From Oryzias latipes (lineage: Eukaryota > Chordata > Actinopteri > Beloniformes > Adrianichthyidae), in assembly GCF_002234675.1 (NCBI RefSeq), contig NC_019859.2:35573960-35637959 (forward strand): a DNA stretch of 64,000 nucleotides, in the 5' to 3' direction. Made by a program: the position numbers and the translations under genes. Below the pieces are notes generated by a model. The model had not been told where the DNA came from and did no database searches. It worked only from the letters and a program-made list of their open reading frames with translations. This document shows, in pieces, positions 1 through 10,943 of the stretch (within the stretch, counting starts at the first letter, position 1; each line of letters opens with the position of its first letter).

Positions 1-1138
1 GAGAGGACCTTTTGTTGGTCCAAAAATCCAAGGCCAGCCCCTTTTCCACTGCAGCAGAACTACACCAGGCCTGGTCACCTCAAGTCCCTGTGTCAACCAG
101 AACAGTTTGTAGAATTTTGTCTCAAAATGGCCTCCATGGTCCAATCAGTGCCCAGAAACCAGCACTAAACAAAAGGCAATTGAAAAAACGTGTGGCATTT
201 GCCAAGGCCCACAGCCTGCTAAAAGGATGGACGCTGGAAAAGTGGCAGAAGGTGGATTTCTCAGATGAGTCTTCAGTTGAATTACATCACAGCCGCCGCA
301 AATATTGCAGGAGACCAACTGGAGCCCGAATGGACCCAAGATTCACCCAGACAACAGTTAAGTTTGGTGGCGGAAAAATCATGGTCTGGGGTTACATCCA
401 GTATGGGGGTGTGCGAAACATTTGCAGGGTGGAAGGCAATATCAATAGCCTAAAATATCAAGAAGTATTAGCTACCTCTTCCATTCCCAACCATAAAAGG
501 GGTCAAATTCTGCAGCAGGACGGTGCTCCATGGCATACTTCCATCTCTACATCAAAGTTCCTCAAGGCGAAGAAGATGAAGGTGCTCCAGGACTGGCCAG
601 CCCAGTCACCAGACATGAACATCATTGAGCATGTCTGGGGTAGAATGAAAGAGGAAACATGGAAGACCAAACCAAAGAATCTTGATGAACTCTGGGAGGC
701 ATGGAAGACTGCTTTCTTTGCTTTTCCTGATGACTTCATCCATAAATTGTATGAATCATTGTCAAACTGCATGGATGCTGTCCTTCAAGCTCATGGAAGT
801 CATACAAGATATTAAATATGGATCTCACAGTAGCACTACTTAATTCATTGATGTTATGCAACATATTTTCGTTTTTGAAGTAAATTATTTGTTAAATTTT
901 CACATTACTCTCTGTAGGCGACAAAACTTTTGTCTTGCCAAAATGTGACCTTTCTGTGTTCATTAAATGATCAATCTTTCTTCAGTGAAGCAATTTTATT
1001 TTAGTATATTGAAGATAATTTGGGAGGGTTTTAGCTTTCATGAGACATTTCTAAAACCAATGGATTCATTAAAAGTGAGGTTAAACGCTTTTGTTTCTAC
1101 AAAATGGATAAGCGACAAGACTTTTGTCAGGGACTGTA
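1..1138 (+). mobile_element. Tc1/mariner-type DNA transposon, left end cut by the window
   Basis: The element holds a transposase frame (12-815) followed by a right end of the IR/DR type. Two related direct-repeat motifs are visible: an inner one near 915-940 (core GCGACAAAACTTTTGTC) and an outer one near 1112-1128 (GCGACAAGACTTTTGTC). The element ends at a TA dinucleotide at 1137-1138, the usual Tc1 target. The left terminal repeat lies before position 1. Sequence to the right belongs to another repeat, so this copy probably inserted into it. Confidence 0.85.
12..815 (+). CDS. Tc1-like transposase, N-terminally incomplete
   Basis: An open frame of 267 codons matches the C-terminal two thirds of a Tc1-family transposase. 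This enzyme cuts and pastes the element between terminal repeats at TA sites. The end of the helix-turn-helix region is visible (VSTRTVCRILSQNGLHG, about residues 26-42). The catalytic triad follows: D in KVDFSDES, D in LQQDGAPWH, and a final acidic residue E in SPDMNIIEHVW, the DDE arrangement of Tc1. GGGKIMVWG is another typical block. Tc1 transposases are usually about 340 residues, so roughly 70-80 N-terminal residues lie before the window. No stop or frameshift is visible in this part. Intactness of the whole gene cannot be judged. Confidence 0.85.
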   Translation: MLVQKSKASPFSTAAELHQAWSPQVPVSTRTVCRILSQNGLHGPISAQKPALNKRQLKKRVAFAKAHSLLKGWTLEKWQKVDFSDESSVELHHSRRKYCRRPTGARMDPRFTQTTVKFGGGKIMVWGYIQYGGVRNICRVEGNINSLKYQEVLATSSIPNHKRGQILQQDGAPWHTSISTSKFLKAKKMKVLQDWPAQSPDMNIIEHVWGRMKEETWKTKPKNLDELWEAWKTAFFAFPDDFIHKLYESLSNCMDAVLQAHGSHTRY

Positions 1139-1975
1139 ATGCCACAATGTGCATCATGGCTGTAAATATGTTGGAAAAACTTCAGCCTTTATTTTGTCTG
1201 GACACGATTGAAAACATAAAATTACATGACTGCACAGTTTCTCAGGACTGCCCGAAGTGGCACTTCCGCCTTCAAAAGCTGCCTCAAAGCTACTCTTCTG
1301 CTTAGAGACTCAGTTCTGCCGGAGACACAGTCAGACTGATGTTTGAATCGTCCTCCGAGGCGTTGTACGTTACAAAGCAACCTTCCCTTCACTTCACACA
1401 AACACGAAGACTGTGGCTGCACTGATCAGACATGCTTTGCTCGCACAGAGCAGGTAGCCACACCGAGTGAGCACTGACGTCATCGCCCCGCCTCCCCCTG
1501 GAAATACTCACTGTTATTGCTACCGTTTTTGCGGGGTGAATGTGAAAACGAAAATGCATTCCCCTCTTTGCATTTTCACTTTAATTATGTCACAGAGTGA
1601 GCGATGTTAAAGAAGAAAATGAAAAAGCATTTTAAAGAACTGATTTTTAATTTTGAGTCATTTGATGCAGATACATTGTGAAAATGAAAAAGCATTTCTG
1701 TGAATCCATTAAAATTCCTCAAATTAGACATTTCTAAATGAATTCTGCTACACATTTACCAGAGAAGTTTTTGAAAATGAAATGTCAAATACCATTTCCA
1801 TTATCATTTTAATTAAGTGACAGAATAAGCAGTGTTTAAGAAGAAAATGAAAAAGCGGTTTGCTTTTTCATTTAAATTGTGAGTCAAAAATACAGCTTCA
1901 TTCTGAAAATGAAAAAGGATTTCTGGTTTTGACTTTTTTTTTTTTAATTATGCTCCAGAAAAACTTCCCTAAAGT
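1139..1975 (+). repeat. Half copy of the long-inverted-repeat element family
   Basis: From about 1465 (TGACGTCATCGCCCCGCC) to 1975 this matches, in the same direction, the right arm of the giant inverted-repeat element at 8247-9022. Shared features are the GCGGGGTGAATG block, the CCCCTCTTTGCATTTTC block, and AT-rich GAAAATGAAAAAGCATTT units. The part before it (1150-1330, including TTTCTCAGGACTG) matches the spacer of that element and the elements at 2694 and 43895. No partner arm is present, so it is a solo half. The Tc1 element ends exactly at its left border. Confidence 0.65.
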
Positions 1976-2693
1976 TAAAGATGAGGTCAGAGGATTTGAT
2001 TATGAACAGTAACAATGTTGGAAACGTCCAGTCATGATGTGGGCGGAGCTTTGGGATCCTCTGCTGTTTTATCATGGTCCAATTCCGTCATGAAATAGGT
2101 TGTGCCGTTAATGGATTCCACTCCTGCATCCTTCACTTCAGCAGAGGACAATCATCTTCCACAGCAGCTGCTTCCAAAACTAAAAATAACCCTCTTTTTT
2201 TTGTTTTTTTGTTGCTGCTGACGTGATGGATGACTCATGCAGAGCCCACTTTTTCCCCGCCTCCCTGACGTTGTCCCTCTGTCCCCTTGGCCTGTCTTAG
2301 CTCGGTAAAGAGGCAGAGCGCTAGTGCAGATTTAAATTCAAGGGAGAGACGCACTGAGCTGTGACTGAACGCTGCATGTTTTCATGAAACATCGGCCACA
2401 TCAGGGGTTTAAGAGGGGGCTGGGAAAGGTTGACGTCCGGCTCCAAAAGCTTCAGTTTCATCAGAAGATCAACATTTTGGTGACAGAAGCGACCAAGCAG
2501 AGGCTGAATCGCTGCCAGCAGCCACATGTGCTCTTCTCCTGAAAAAGTCAGAGCTCTGTCTGTGACCCAAAGGGACTGGTCAGCAGCTGCAGGGCGTGCT
2601 CCTTCCTCTCCTCAGGAACATTCAATGTTCTGACCACTTTTAGCCCCGAAAGAAGGTCTTCTTGCTTCCGGATACACTCGATTTGCTGCTACA
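1976..2693. other. Intergenic stretch with no recognised feature
   Basis: Only short unsupported open frames are present. I see no splice-flanked exon, tRNA-like fold or transposase motif here. Confidence 0.5.
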
Positions 2694-3615
2694 GTAGCTG
2701 CGGTTTTATGTGCAAAATATCTTTGATCGGATTAGAATTTAACTGTGTTCATGGATCCAGAAAAACGGTTACTCAGATTATAGCAAACGTTTCCAAACTC
2801 CACACTTTCAGTCAGAATAAATCATTGCGACACGTGCAGAACTCTCTAAGACCGGAAATGACCGTAGAAGAAGAAACATTGAGTTATGTTGTAAACAAGC
2901 AAAGCTGCATTATAGAGCGAGATTATTATTAAGTGCTTGTTCACTCATATTTTTTTTAATCAGTGCTTTTTTTCTTGGCTGCACAGAGCTGGAAGAACAA
3001 CAACATTTAGCCGTGGATGCAGTTCAAATCCATGCGGTCGATGCTGCAATCTGCATCTCTGCTGCATGTAAACATGTGGGAACAACATCAGCCTTTATTC
3101 TGAAATAACATGAATTCACAGGATTGTTTCCACGGTTTCTCAGGACTGTGCAGCATTTCTCCATTCAATAGCCGCCTCGGTTAGCTCACATCCGTCCCAG
3201 AGCTGCTCCTCTGCTAGGAGACCCGGTTCTCCTGAGTCCAGCAGCTCGCTCACGCAGAGTGGCCGGACGGACGGCGGTCAAAAGCCGAAGCCACACGTCT
3301 CTGCTCTGATCAGAGACACGCTTCACACGGGTGGATCCGTCGACCGGTCCTGTTAGCGCTCTAAAGTCTCCTCCAGAGCGTCACATCGTCCATGCATGAT
3401 GTAAACCAGAGCAGCAGTGACCCACGATCGGAGTAAACTGTTTACATGCACCACCATCGGATCATCAACCCGCCTATCTCCATTGGAAAGTAATTTGGAT
3501 CCGAATGAGTCAGATCGGGGCAGAGTTTTCTGAACGGCGTGTTTACATCAAGCATTTTTGTTCCGATCTGGCGTTTATTCTGATTACTTTTGTCCATGGC
3601 AACGCAGCCATTCAG
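2694..3615 (-). mobile_element. Non-autonomous DNA transposon, inverse-orientation sister of the copy at 43895
   Basis: The left end (AGCTGCGGTTTTATGTGCAA, then TCGGATTAGAATT) matches the reverse complement of the right end of the 43895-44933 element. The right end (GATTACTTTTGTCCATGGCA, then ACGCAG) matches the reverse complement of its left end. Internal blocks with GATCGGA motifs and GTTTACATG occur in both. No transposase frame is visible. The length is about 0.92 kb against 1.04 kb for the sister. Confidence 0.65.
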
Positions 3616-6420
3616 AATGACCAGAATCTGATTTGATCCTAGTGAGTGAGCCTGCTGTCTCCTTTTGTGCGTCCCTCATACGAGTTAAGAAAGGAGTGAA
3701 GCTAAAAGGATCTTAGATCACGTTAGAGGGGCAGATGTGGACTTCATGGCTGACCAGTCGCTCTGTGGTTCTTTGCAGAAAGGTTCAAACCCCCACAGGA
3801 TGCTTTCAGGAGGACTTTGCACGCTCCCTGCTAGCATCTGTGGGTTTGCTCTGCATGCAGGAACCTGGGCCAAACATCATTTTTATTTACAGCATGATGT
3901 TCTACAGAAACTGCACAAATATCTTTAAAATGACCAGAAAGAATTTCATTGGTCCTGATGAAAGATGTGGTGCACAAACACATTCAGGCAGTCGCAACAT
4001 CAGACTTGAATGAATGAATGAACCTTTATTTAAACAGCACTTTACAGTAAAAGAAAGTTTAACACTGGAAAAAAACCCAGAAGAAACTAGTTTCGGATGA
4101 GGTAATTCCCACAGGGCAGCGTTGAGTTACCGCCACACTGTACGCTGAGGAGAGCGTGACGTCTGTCAGTCTGGGTGTGAGCTTTGAGAGCTCAAATGCT
4201 GAGAGAGGAGCTACTGGAGCGGAGACAAAAAGTGGATCTGAGAGTTTTGACCCCCTTCCAGAGCTGCTGGGGAGCACCGCTGTCGTCCTCCCTGAAAGTC
4301 TGACACTCCATGCATCCACTCCACACTGTGTCCACTCCACTCTGTCCTCCAGCGAGGTTTTTGGTCCCACCATGGCTCCAGGTGGACTGTTGTTTCTGCT
4401 GCCTGAAGGTGGAAATGTCTCTCCTGCACCTCTGGAGTTTTTTATTTTATGTGTGAGGGAGCTTCTTCAAAGCCTTTCCTCCTTAAACTCTGACTCTCAT
4501 TGAGCATCCGGACATCTGGTGTGTGATGCGTGACCGTGCATGTGTGATGCATGACCCCCTGAGTTCTCCTGCTTGTTGAAATGGCGGCTCGTCCCAAGGA
4601 AGGCGTGGCACGCCTCGTGTCTTCATCCCAGCTGCTGCCAGCAGCTTCAGGAAGCTGGGAGGGGCCGTTTTTCTCGATGGAAACATCCCCATCGGCAAAG
4701 GAGGCAGCGCCTGGACTCCATCCACTGTGTGAGCCGTCATGCCTCAACCCCTCCTGCAGTGTTTGGGCTCAGCCATGCGGCTGGAAGGCTCTGCAATGTC
4801 TCCACCTGCTGATCTGAACACACCAACGCATGCTGAGGACGCTGATTCAGCTAGTCCATTAACACATTTAGAGAAAGGCTGAGGAGCAGGTCTGGTCAAA
4901 CATTTACAAAACAGCTTTAAATGGGTGAAAGAGAAGAAATTCGTCCAGGCTTCCATTTTCTGAACCCGTTTCATTCCCACAAGGTCACAGCGCTGCTGGA
5001 GCCTAACCTGGCCACTGTTGGGCCAAGGCAGAGTAGATCAAAATCATAAAATTTGAAATCTTATATTTAGTTAAAATACGACGGTGATGAAATGAAAATG
5101 TTTTGAATCAAACTTTTAAGGCCTGCTAATACAGCCTTTCTGTTTATGTTGCTGTGAGTCAATAATAATGACAATTTTGTTGGTTTTCCAGATACTTTTT
5201 TTCTAAAAACTTTTTCTGGTTTAAATAGAATGTTTTTTTTCTCGATATGATCTTTTTTCCTATTTTTGGCTCTATTTTTTGTTTCTACAGGTTTTTGCTC
5301 CACTTTTTTGAACTACAACCGTTTTTTAAAATACATATTTTTCGTATTTTTTATCGTCAGAATACAACACAAAAATCTAACATTTGTAACAATACAATAT
5401 AAGAACAAAACACAGTTCTGAATACAAAACAACATTGTTTGGACCTTTTAAAAAGCTTAACTATTAAGAACAAAATTATGAGTAAAATACATTGTTTAAA
5501 CAAACTTCTGTTCAGTAATAACCAAATAAAGAAATCACAGAAGGAAATAAATAACTAAAAATAAAAAATAGAAAGGCAAGAGTTAATTTATGTCACCAAT
5601 CCAAAATTTTTGCAGATGTTTATCGTTTTTTGAGCCTTTGCATTTTTTGAAGCAGATATTAGTTTTAAATATTGCTACAGTTCCAATTACACTAAGAAGA
5701 ATTCAGGTTTTTATTAGCAAGTTTAGTGAATATTACATTTATCCATGAATAACAACATATTAAGATATATATAAAAAAGAAAGCATCACGATCTTTTTGT
5801 TCAAAACTATGAAAATCAAATTTTTTAATGAAGTTGGACTACAACAGTTGTAGCCATAAAGCGAGGAGATAAGGACGCGTCTACAATTTACATTACTGGA
5901 ACACGCTGCTTCAGCTAAAGAGTTCTGATATTAGGGATTTTTGTGGAATTCGTTTTAACATTAATGACAACTTGTGATGTTTTTGAGATTATTTATGATG
6001 AATTACCGTGGAAATGATCATGTTTGTCTGGGGTGTTTTTGTGTACTTTATTGACGGTCCCTGCCTGTCTCTGCAGCTTCTCAAGCATCAACGTGACGTC
6101 AAGGCAAACCTCAAAAGTCAGAACAGGCGAAAAATTTCTGCTCCACCATAAACAGGAATTCAACTTAAAGTAAACGGCATGGACACATTGTAAGTCTTTT
6201 TAAACTCGAAAAAAATAGAACGATCACTTTATAAGCGGCAGACAAACGTGAAATAGATCAGCCATTAGAAGGAAAGTGGGGGCATGTAAGCTAGCGGGCT
6301 GATTTGTTAGCGAGGACGAAGGCAAACCGTTCAAAATATTCCAGAAAAAGCTTTTGCTTTTTATTTTTATTTTGTTCACATTAAAAAAAAGACACGAATC
6401 ATATAAGCTTGTTTTGGTAT
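3616..6420. other. Intergenic region without a recognisable gene
   Basis: The region is AT-rich from about 5050 to 6060, with scattered short frames in all directions and no conserved protein. A degraded SINE tail is listed separately at 4960-5035. A short GAATGAATGAATGA run lies near 4009-4022. Confidence 0.5.
4960..5035 (-). repeat. SINE-like family 1, degraded 3' tail fragment
   Basis: The order of motifs (CATTCCCACAAGGTCACAGCG, CTGCTGGAGCCTAACCTGGCC, AAGGCAGAGTAGA) is the reverse complement of the tail seen at 42060-42165, in which GTGACCCCGAAA precedes the terminal GAATGAATG run. It is diverged and truncated. Confidence 0.5.
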
Positions 6421-6429
6421 AACATGTGC

Positions 6430-6526
6430 TCATACTGGTTTTAATTGTAGGAGGAAAGGAAGCTAAGGGGACGGACCCGAGCGGCCATCTTGACTTGAAG
6501 CGTTGGAATTCTCTCGAAAACAAGGT
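6430..6526 (+). promoter_or_regulatory. Possible TATA-less start region with a YY1-like motif and a splice donor
   Basis: GGCCATCTTG (6483-6492) matches the YY1 core often found just downstream of vertebrate start sites. It is followed by a plausible donor, AACAAG|GTATCG, at 6524/6525. tdrd7 needs an upstream non-coding exon, because its first coding exon starts 9 bases after an acceptor, and this could be one. The link is a guess: 7 kb of transposon sequence lies between, and another gene could own the site. Confidence 0.2.
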
Positions 6527-6732
6527 ATCGTTCCTCCACAAACCTCTTTATTTGTCGCTGTTTTCAGTTTGATTCCTCTTATATAGGAGGCATATCTTTT
6601 CATTACATCAAAGTGACACATGGTCGTGACGGTTATCGTGTTGTTTTCCGGTGAAGTGTCGGTGTGTTAGCCCTTAGCAGTAAGCTAGCGCGCCCTTTCG
6701 TGGGGATGATGGAGGGAAACTCTGGCGGTGCC

Positions 6733-9022
6733 AACATATGGAAGCGATTTTGTAGCATTAATAAAAAGCAAAGTCAAAACCAGAAATGCTTTTTCATTTT
6801 CAAAATGAAGCTGCATTTTTTGACTCAAAAATAAAATGAAAAAGAAATCCACCAAAATGCTTTTCCATTTCCTTCCTCAACACAGCTTATTCTGTCACTT
6901 AATTAAAATTAAAATTAAAATGGTATTTGACATTTCATTTTCAAGACGTTCCATGGTAAATGTGTAGCATAATTCATTTAGAAATTTTTAATTTGACATT
7001 TAAAATGGATTAATAGAAATGCTTTTTAAATTTTCAAAATGAAGCTGCATTTTTTGACTCAAAATTAAAAAGAAAAAGCAATACTTCAAAATGCTTTATC
7101 ATTTCCTTCCTCAACACTGCTTATTCTGTCACTTAATTAAAATGATAAAGAAAATGGTATTTGACATTTCATTTTAAGAAAGGTCCCTGGTAAATGTGTA
7201 GCAAAATTCATTTAGAAATGTCTTATTTGACAATTAAAATGGATTAACAGAAATGCTTTTTAATTTTCAAAATGTAGCTGCATCAAATGCCTCAAAATTC
7301 AAATGAAAAAGCAATATTTCAAAATGCTTTTTCATTTTATACTTAAAACCGCTTATTCTGTGTCATAATTAAAACGAAAATGCAAAGAGGGGATTGCATT
7401 TGCAATTTCAAATCCACCCTGCAAAACTTGGAGCAATATTCTTTTAGAAAAAGCATTAGCAGAGGGGAGGCGGGGCGATGACGTCACTGCTTTCTCCGTG
7501 TGTCCGGCCGCTGACACGCACACGCACCCGGAGCAGACTGTGTTAGCGGCAGAGAAGACGGCTTTGAGTTGGTTGTGAACTTCTGATGAGTTTCCACAGC
7601 TTCTCAGGACTACATAGCAGCATGTCCGCCTTCTGCGGTCCTCCTCCTGACGCACCGCGGACAAGCTTTTTTCTGCGGACCGCCAGCTGCCTTCGCAGAG
7701 CGGAGCGCGAAGCTCCCGACGATCGCTGAAGACGGAAATGCTGCTGCGATCTGAGAAACCATCAAATGAATTTGTGTTTCCAGTAGTGTCCAGAACAAAA
7801 TAAAGACTCATGTAATTTCCACATATTTACACATTTATTTGCAGCTTCGCGCTGAATTTGCTGTTTGATGACATCTGGAGCCCCATCAACAGATAGCAGA
7901 TTTCACCGTACTAAACGTTGCTGGTTGGACCAAAAACACTCACTCAGCGCAAAGCTGCAGGAGACTATCTTCATAATGTGCTTTTATTACTGTCAATATT
8001 ATTATTAAGGGCCTGCTTTACTCGATCATATGTTTTTAAATCCGTGCGGTCAGATGACGCTGAAGAAGTTTGGTTGCGATTCACAGCTTCGGATTCACGA
8101 GGGAGCTAAAGGAACATTCTGCTGCATTTTTCGCATTAAGATCCAGAAATCCAGGTTTGAGCAGTCCAGGTCCAGCGGTTTGTGAACAGGACCCGGTTTT
8201 AGGTGATCTTAATGCGAACACAGACACACCAGGTCTCTCAGCGACAGCTGCCGGACACACGGAGAAAGCAGTGACGTCATCGCCCCGCCTCCCCTCTGCT
8301 AATGCTTTTTCTAAATGAATATTGCTCCAAGTTTTGCAGGGTGGATGTTAAAATGCAAATGCAATCCCCTCTTTGCATTTTCGTTTTAATTATGACACAG
8401 AATAAGCGGTTTTAAGTATAAAATGAAAAAGCATTTTGAAATATTGCTTTTCCATGTGAATTTTGAGGCATTTGATGCAGCTTCATTTTGAAAATTAAAA
8501 AGTATTTCTGTTAATCCATTTTAATTGTCAAATTAGACATTTCTAAATGAATTTTGCTACACATTTACCATGGACCTTTCTTAAAATGAAATGTCAAATA
8601 CCATTTTCTTTATCATTTTAATTAAGTGACAGAATAAGCAGTGTTGAGGAAGGAAATGATAAAGCATTTTGAAGTATTGCTTTTTCTTTTTAATTTTGAG
8701 TCAAAAAATGCAGCTTCATTTTGAAAATTAAAAAGCATTTCTATTAATCCATTTTAAATGTCAAATTAAACATTTCTAAATGAATTATGCTACACATTTA
8801 CCATGGACCTTTCTTAAAATGAAATGTCAAATACCATTTTCTTTATCATTTTAATTAAGTGACAGAATAAGCTGTGTTGAGGAAGGAAATGAAAAAGCAT
8901 TTTGAAGTATTGCTTTTTCTTTTTAATTTTGAGTCATTTGATGCAGCTTCATTTTGAAAATGAAAAAGCATTTCTGGTTTTGACTTTGCTTTTTATTAAT
9001 GCTACAGAATTGCTTCCATACC
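6733..9022. mobile_element. Giant inverted-repeat (foldback-like) element
   Basis: Two arms of about 780 bases, 6733-7513 and 8247-9022, are near-exact reverse complements around a 733-base spacer. The outer ends read GGAAGCGATTTTGTAGCATT on the left and AATGCTACAGAATTGCTTCC on the right. The inner ends share GTGACGTCATCGCCCCGCC on opposite strands. Each arm also contains about three tandem units of roughly 235 bases; GAAATGCTTTTTCATTTTC-type starts fall near 6783, 7016 and 7251. No transposase frame is present. The spacer has a GC-rich core also found at 1150-1330, 3068-3250 and 44270-44470. It is most likely a non-autonomous DNA transposon. Confidence 0.8.
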
Positions 9023-9184
9023 AACAGTGCAGAAAATGGTCCAAATATACGTCTTCCTATCGTCATTCTCGCTCAAGTGTTTGATAAAGAAACAAAAAGG
9101 AAGTAATCCAACACCTGTTGGTGAAATAAAGCAGCAAAATTCCTCCTTCAAAAAATAAATTCACTGACTGAGTTTTTAAAAATT

Positions 9185-9547
9185 GACAACAAAAAATCCG
9201 CCAGATTAAAACCCCCAACTCCTAAAAAAACTATATAGTGCGGGACTATTTAGTGCCCTGAATTTTAAAAGCAATTCGGACTCCATGATGCTCACTACTT
9301 TTTTTTTTAAACGGCAGATGTCATCAATTTCACTGAGTTATATTCTAATAAATGAGTGTTTTTGAGATGAGCATTTATGAGTCCATAAAAAAATAAAAAA
9401 ATTAAGAATTCACTGTCTTCTGAAGATAAAAACGTTGATGGTTTGATTAAAAAATGAATTTAAATGCCTTTTTGGGGGTGGGCAAAATTGTTCCAACACA
9501 ATGCATTGTGGTTTATATTTGCCAATCTAGTGAGCATAGTTGGTGTG
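9185..9547 (-). mobile_element. MITE family Q, partial copy
   Basis: The reverse complement of the family at 10944, 12179 and 33505 is visible. Shared blocks are CTATATAGTGCGGGACTATT, GTAGTGAGC-type sequence read as GCTCACTAC, and CAATGCATTGTGGTTTATAT followed by CTAGTGAGCAT. Its right side is cut off where the hAT-like element at 9548 begins. Confidence 0.6.
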
Positions 9548-10943
9548 CAGGGGTTGACATAGCCCAGAAATTTGCACTGGCCCACAGGGCCAGTAGTTTT
9601 TGAAACTTACTGGCCCTGCCTGAAAGTTACTGGCCCGACACCGCGCATAGCGGGACCCGCCGCTCCGCAGGTGCTTGCAACTTTAGGGGGGTCTGTGGGC
9701 ATGCCCCCCCGGAAACTTTTAATATGGTACAATTTGGTGCATTCTGGTGACATCACTTATTTCTACACTTTTCAATGACTGAAAATAGACCATATCAAAC
9801 TTAAATCTGCTCTAGTCTGTTTCAGATGTTTTGAAGAGAGCACTGCAGTGTAGTAGGTAACACTAGTTCAGAAGTTTTCATGGTGCTTCTAACGGCAAAT
9901 ATCGCAATAAATCATAAACCTTAAATGTGTTAAAACAATCTAATGGCAGCTTGAACCATTTAACGAATCAAATAAATCCCTTAATGCATTTGACCAATCG
10001 GATGGACGCCTTCACATTGTTGACCAATCAGATGGAGCCCTGTTATGTTAGATGTTTGTAACCTATGTCAACGTGGGTCATTTGGAGTATAATTTTTAAA
10101 CTGGGAATGGTTATTTGGTTATTTTGCTGTTTGTTTATATACCGCAAATTATATCGTTATCGCAATTTTAATCTCTGATATCACATATCGCGAGTTTTCC
10201 TCATATTGTGCAGGTCTAACTGAGATCATTCAGCTAACTAGAAATACTTACTGCTTACAGTGTTGTAAAGAAAAACAAAATTAAGTAGTTTAACATTCTA
10301 CTGCATTTGAGTCTGAGATTCAGGTATTTGGAGTTGCCTTTGATTCTTTGACATTCAGCTTAAAGCTTAGTGGATACAGTTTCATCTTCAATGCATTCAT
10401 TAAATATCTTGCTGTCCATACTACTAATTATACCCACTACTCCATCTAACATATTCCTATCTATTCCTGCCATGTCTTCCACATCTCTGACATGCTTCAG
10501 TCTCTCTTCAGTGACGGTGTCGGATTTATAATCAAATGTAATAATAACCCACTGGCTTGTGCCTTCGTTGTTGCTGTTTAACATTGTTTTGTATTGAATT
10601 GTTACATTCAATAAAGTTTGAAAAAAAAAGTAGTGAGCGCGTGCCGCGTGGTGCTCGGCAGTGAAAGCCGAGCGCGCGCAGGCGGGAGAGAAGGAGAAGT
10701 GATGAAAGGTTTCCCATAGAAACCCTTGAAGTCTGAACACAGGACTAGCAGAAAAACTACATTATGAAGACGAGGTAAATCTACACGTTTTCGCAAAATT
10801 TACTTTATTGAAAAAGGTGAAGAATATATAAACCGTTAAATATTTTAGTGGCCCGAGCGGACAAGTGAAAAGTAAAGTCTTGTGGTCCGCACTGCTCGAA
10901 AAACAGGACCGGGCCAGCGGACAAATGGCTATGTCGAGCCCTG
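9548..10943. mobile_element. hAT-like DNA transposon carrying an unidentified ORF
   Basis: The ends are imperfect inverted repeats: CAGGGGTTGACATAGCC at 9548 and GGCTATGTCGAGCCCTG ending at 10943. Runs of ACTGGCCC and GGGCCAG lie just inside both ends. The flanking octamers (TTGGTGTG and GTGTGTGT) are only weakly alike, so the target duplication is not firm. An internal block at 9890-10220 is a diverged copy of the family at 19915 and 36670. No hAT transposase motif was seen. Confidence 0.6.
10360..10740 (-). CDS. Hypothetical ORF inside the hAT-like element
   Basis: The frame has 126 codons from an ATG near 10740 to a stop at 10360. The N-terminal third crosses GC-rich element sequence and an A-rich run and looks non-coding. 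The C-terminal 80 residues have balanced composition, with blocks such as QWVIITFDYKSDTVTEE and MLDGVVGIISSMDSKIFNE, ending in ETVSTKL. I do not recognise the family, and it shows no hAT transposase signature. It may be a captured host exon, an old transposon protein, or chance. No good splice sites decide the matter. Confidence 0.2.
   Translation of the reverse strand: MFRLQGFLWETFHHFSFSPACARSAFTAEHHAARAHYFFFQTLLNVTIQYKTMLNSNNEGTSQWVIITFDYKSDTVTEERLKHVRDVEDMAGIDRNMLDGVVGIISSMDSKIFNECIEDETVSTKL

Noticed and set aside
6224..6541. Minus-strand frame of 105 codons
   Set aside because: No conserved domain or splice context, and its composition matches the AT-rich surroundings.
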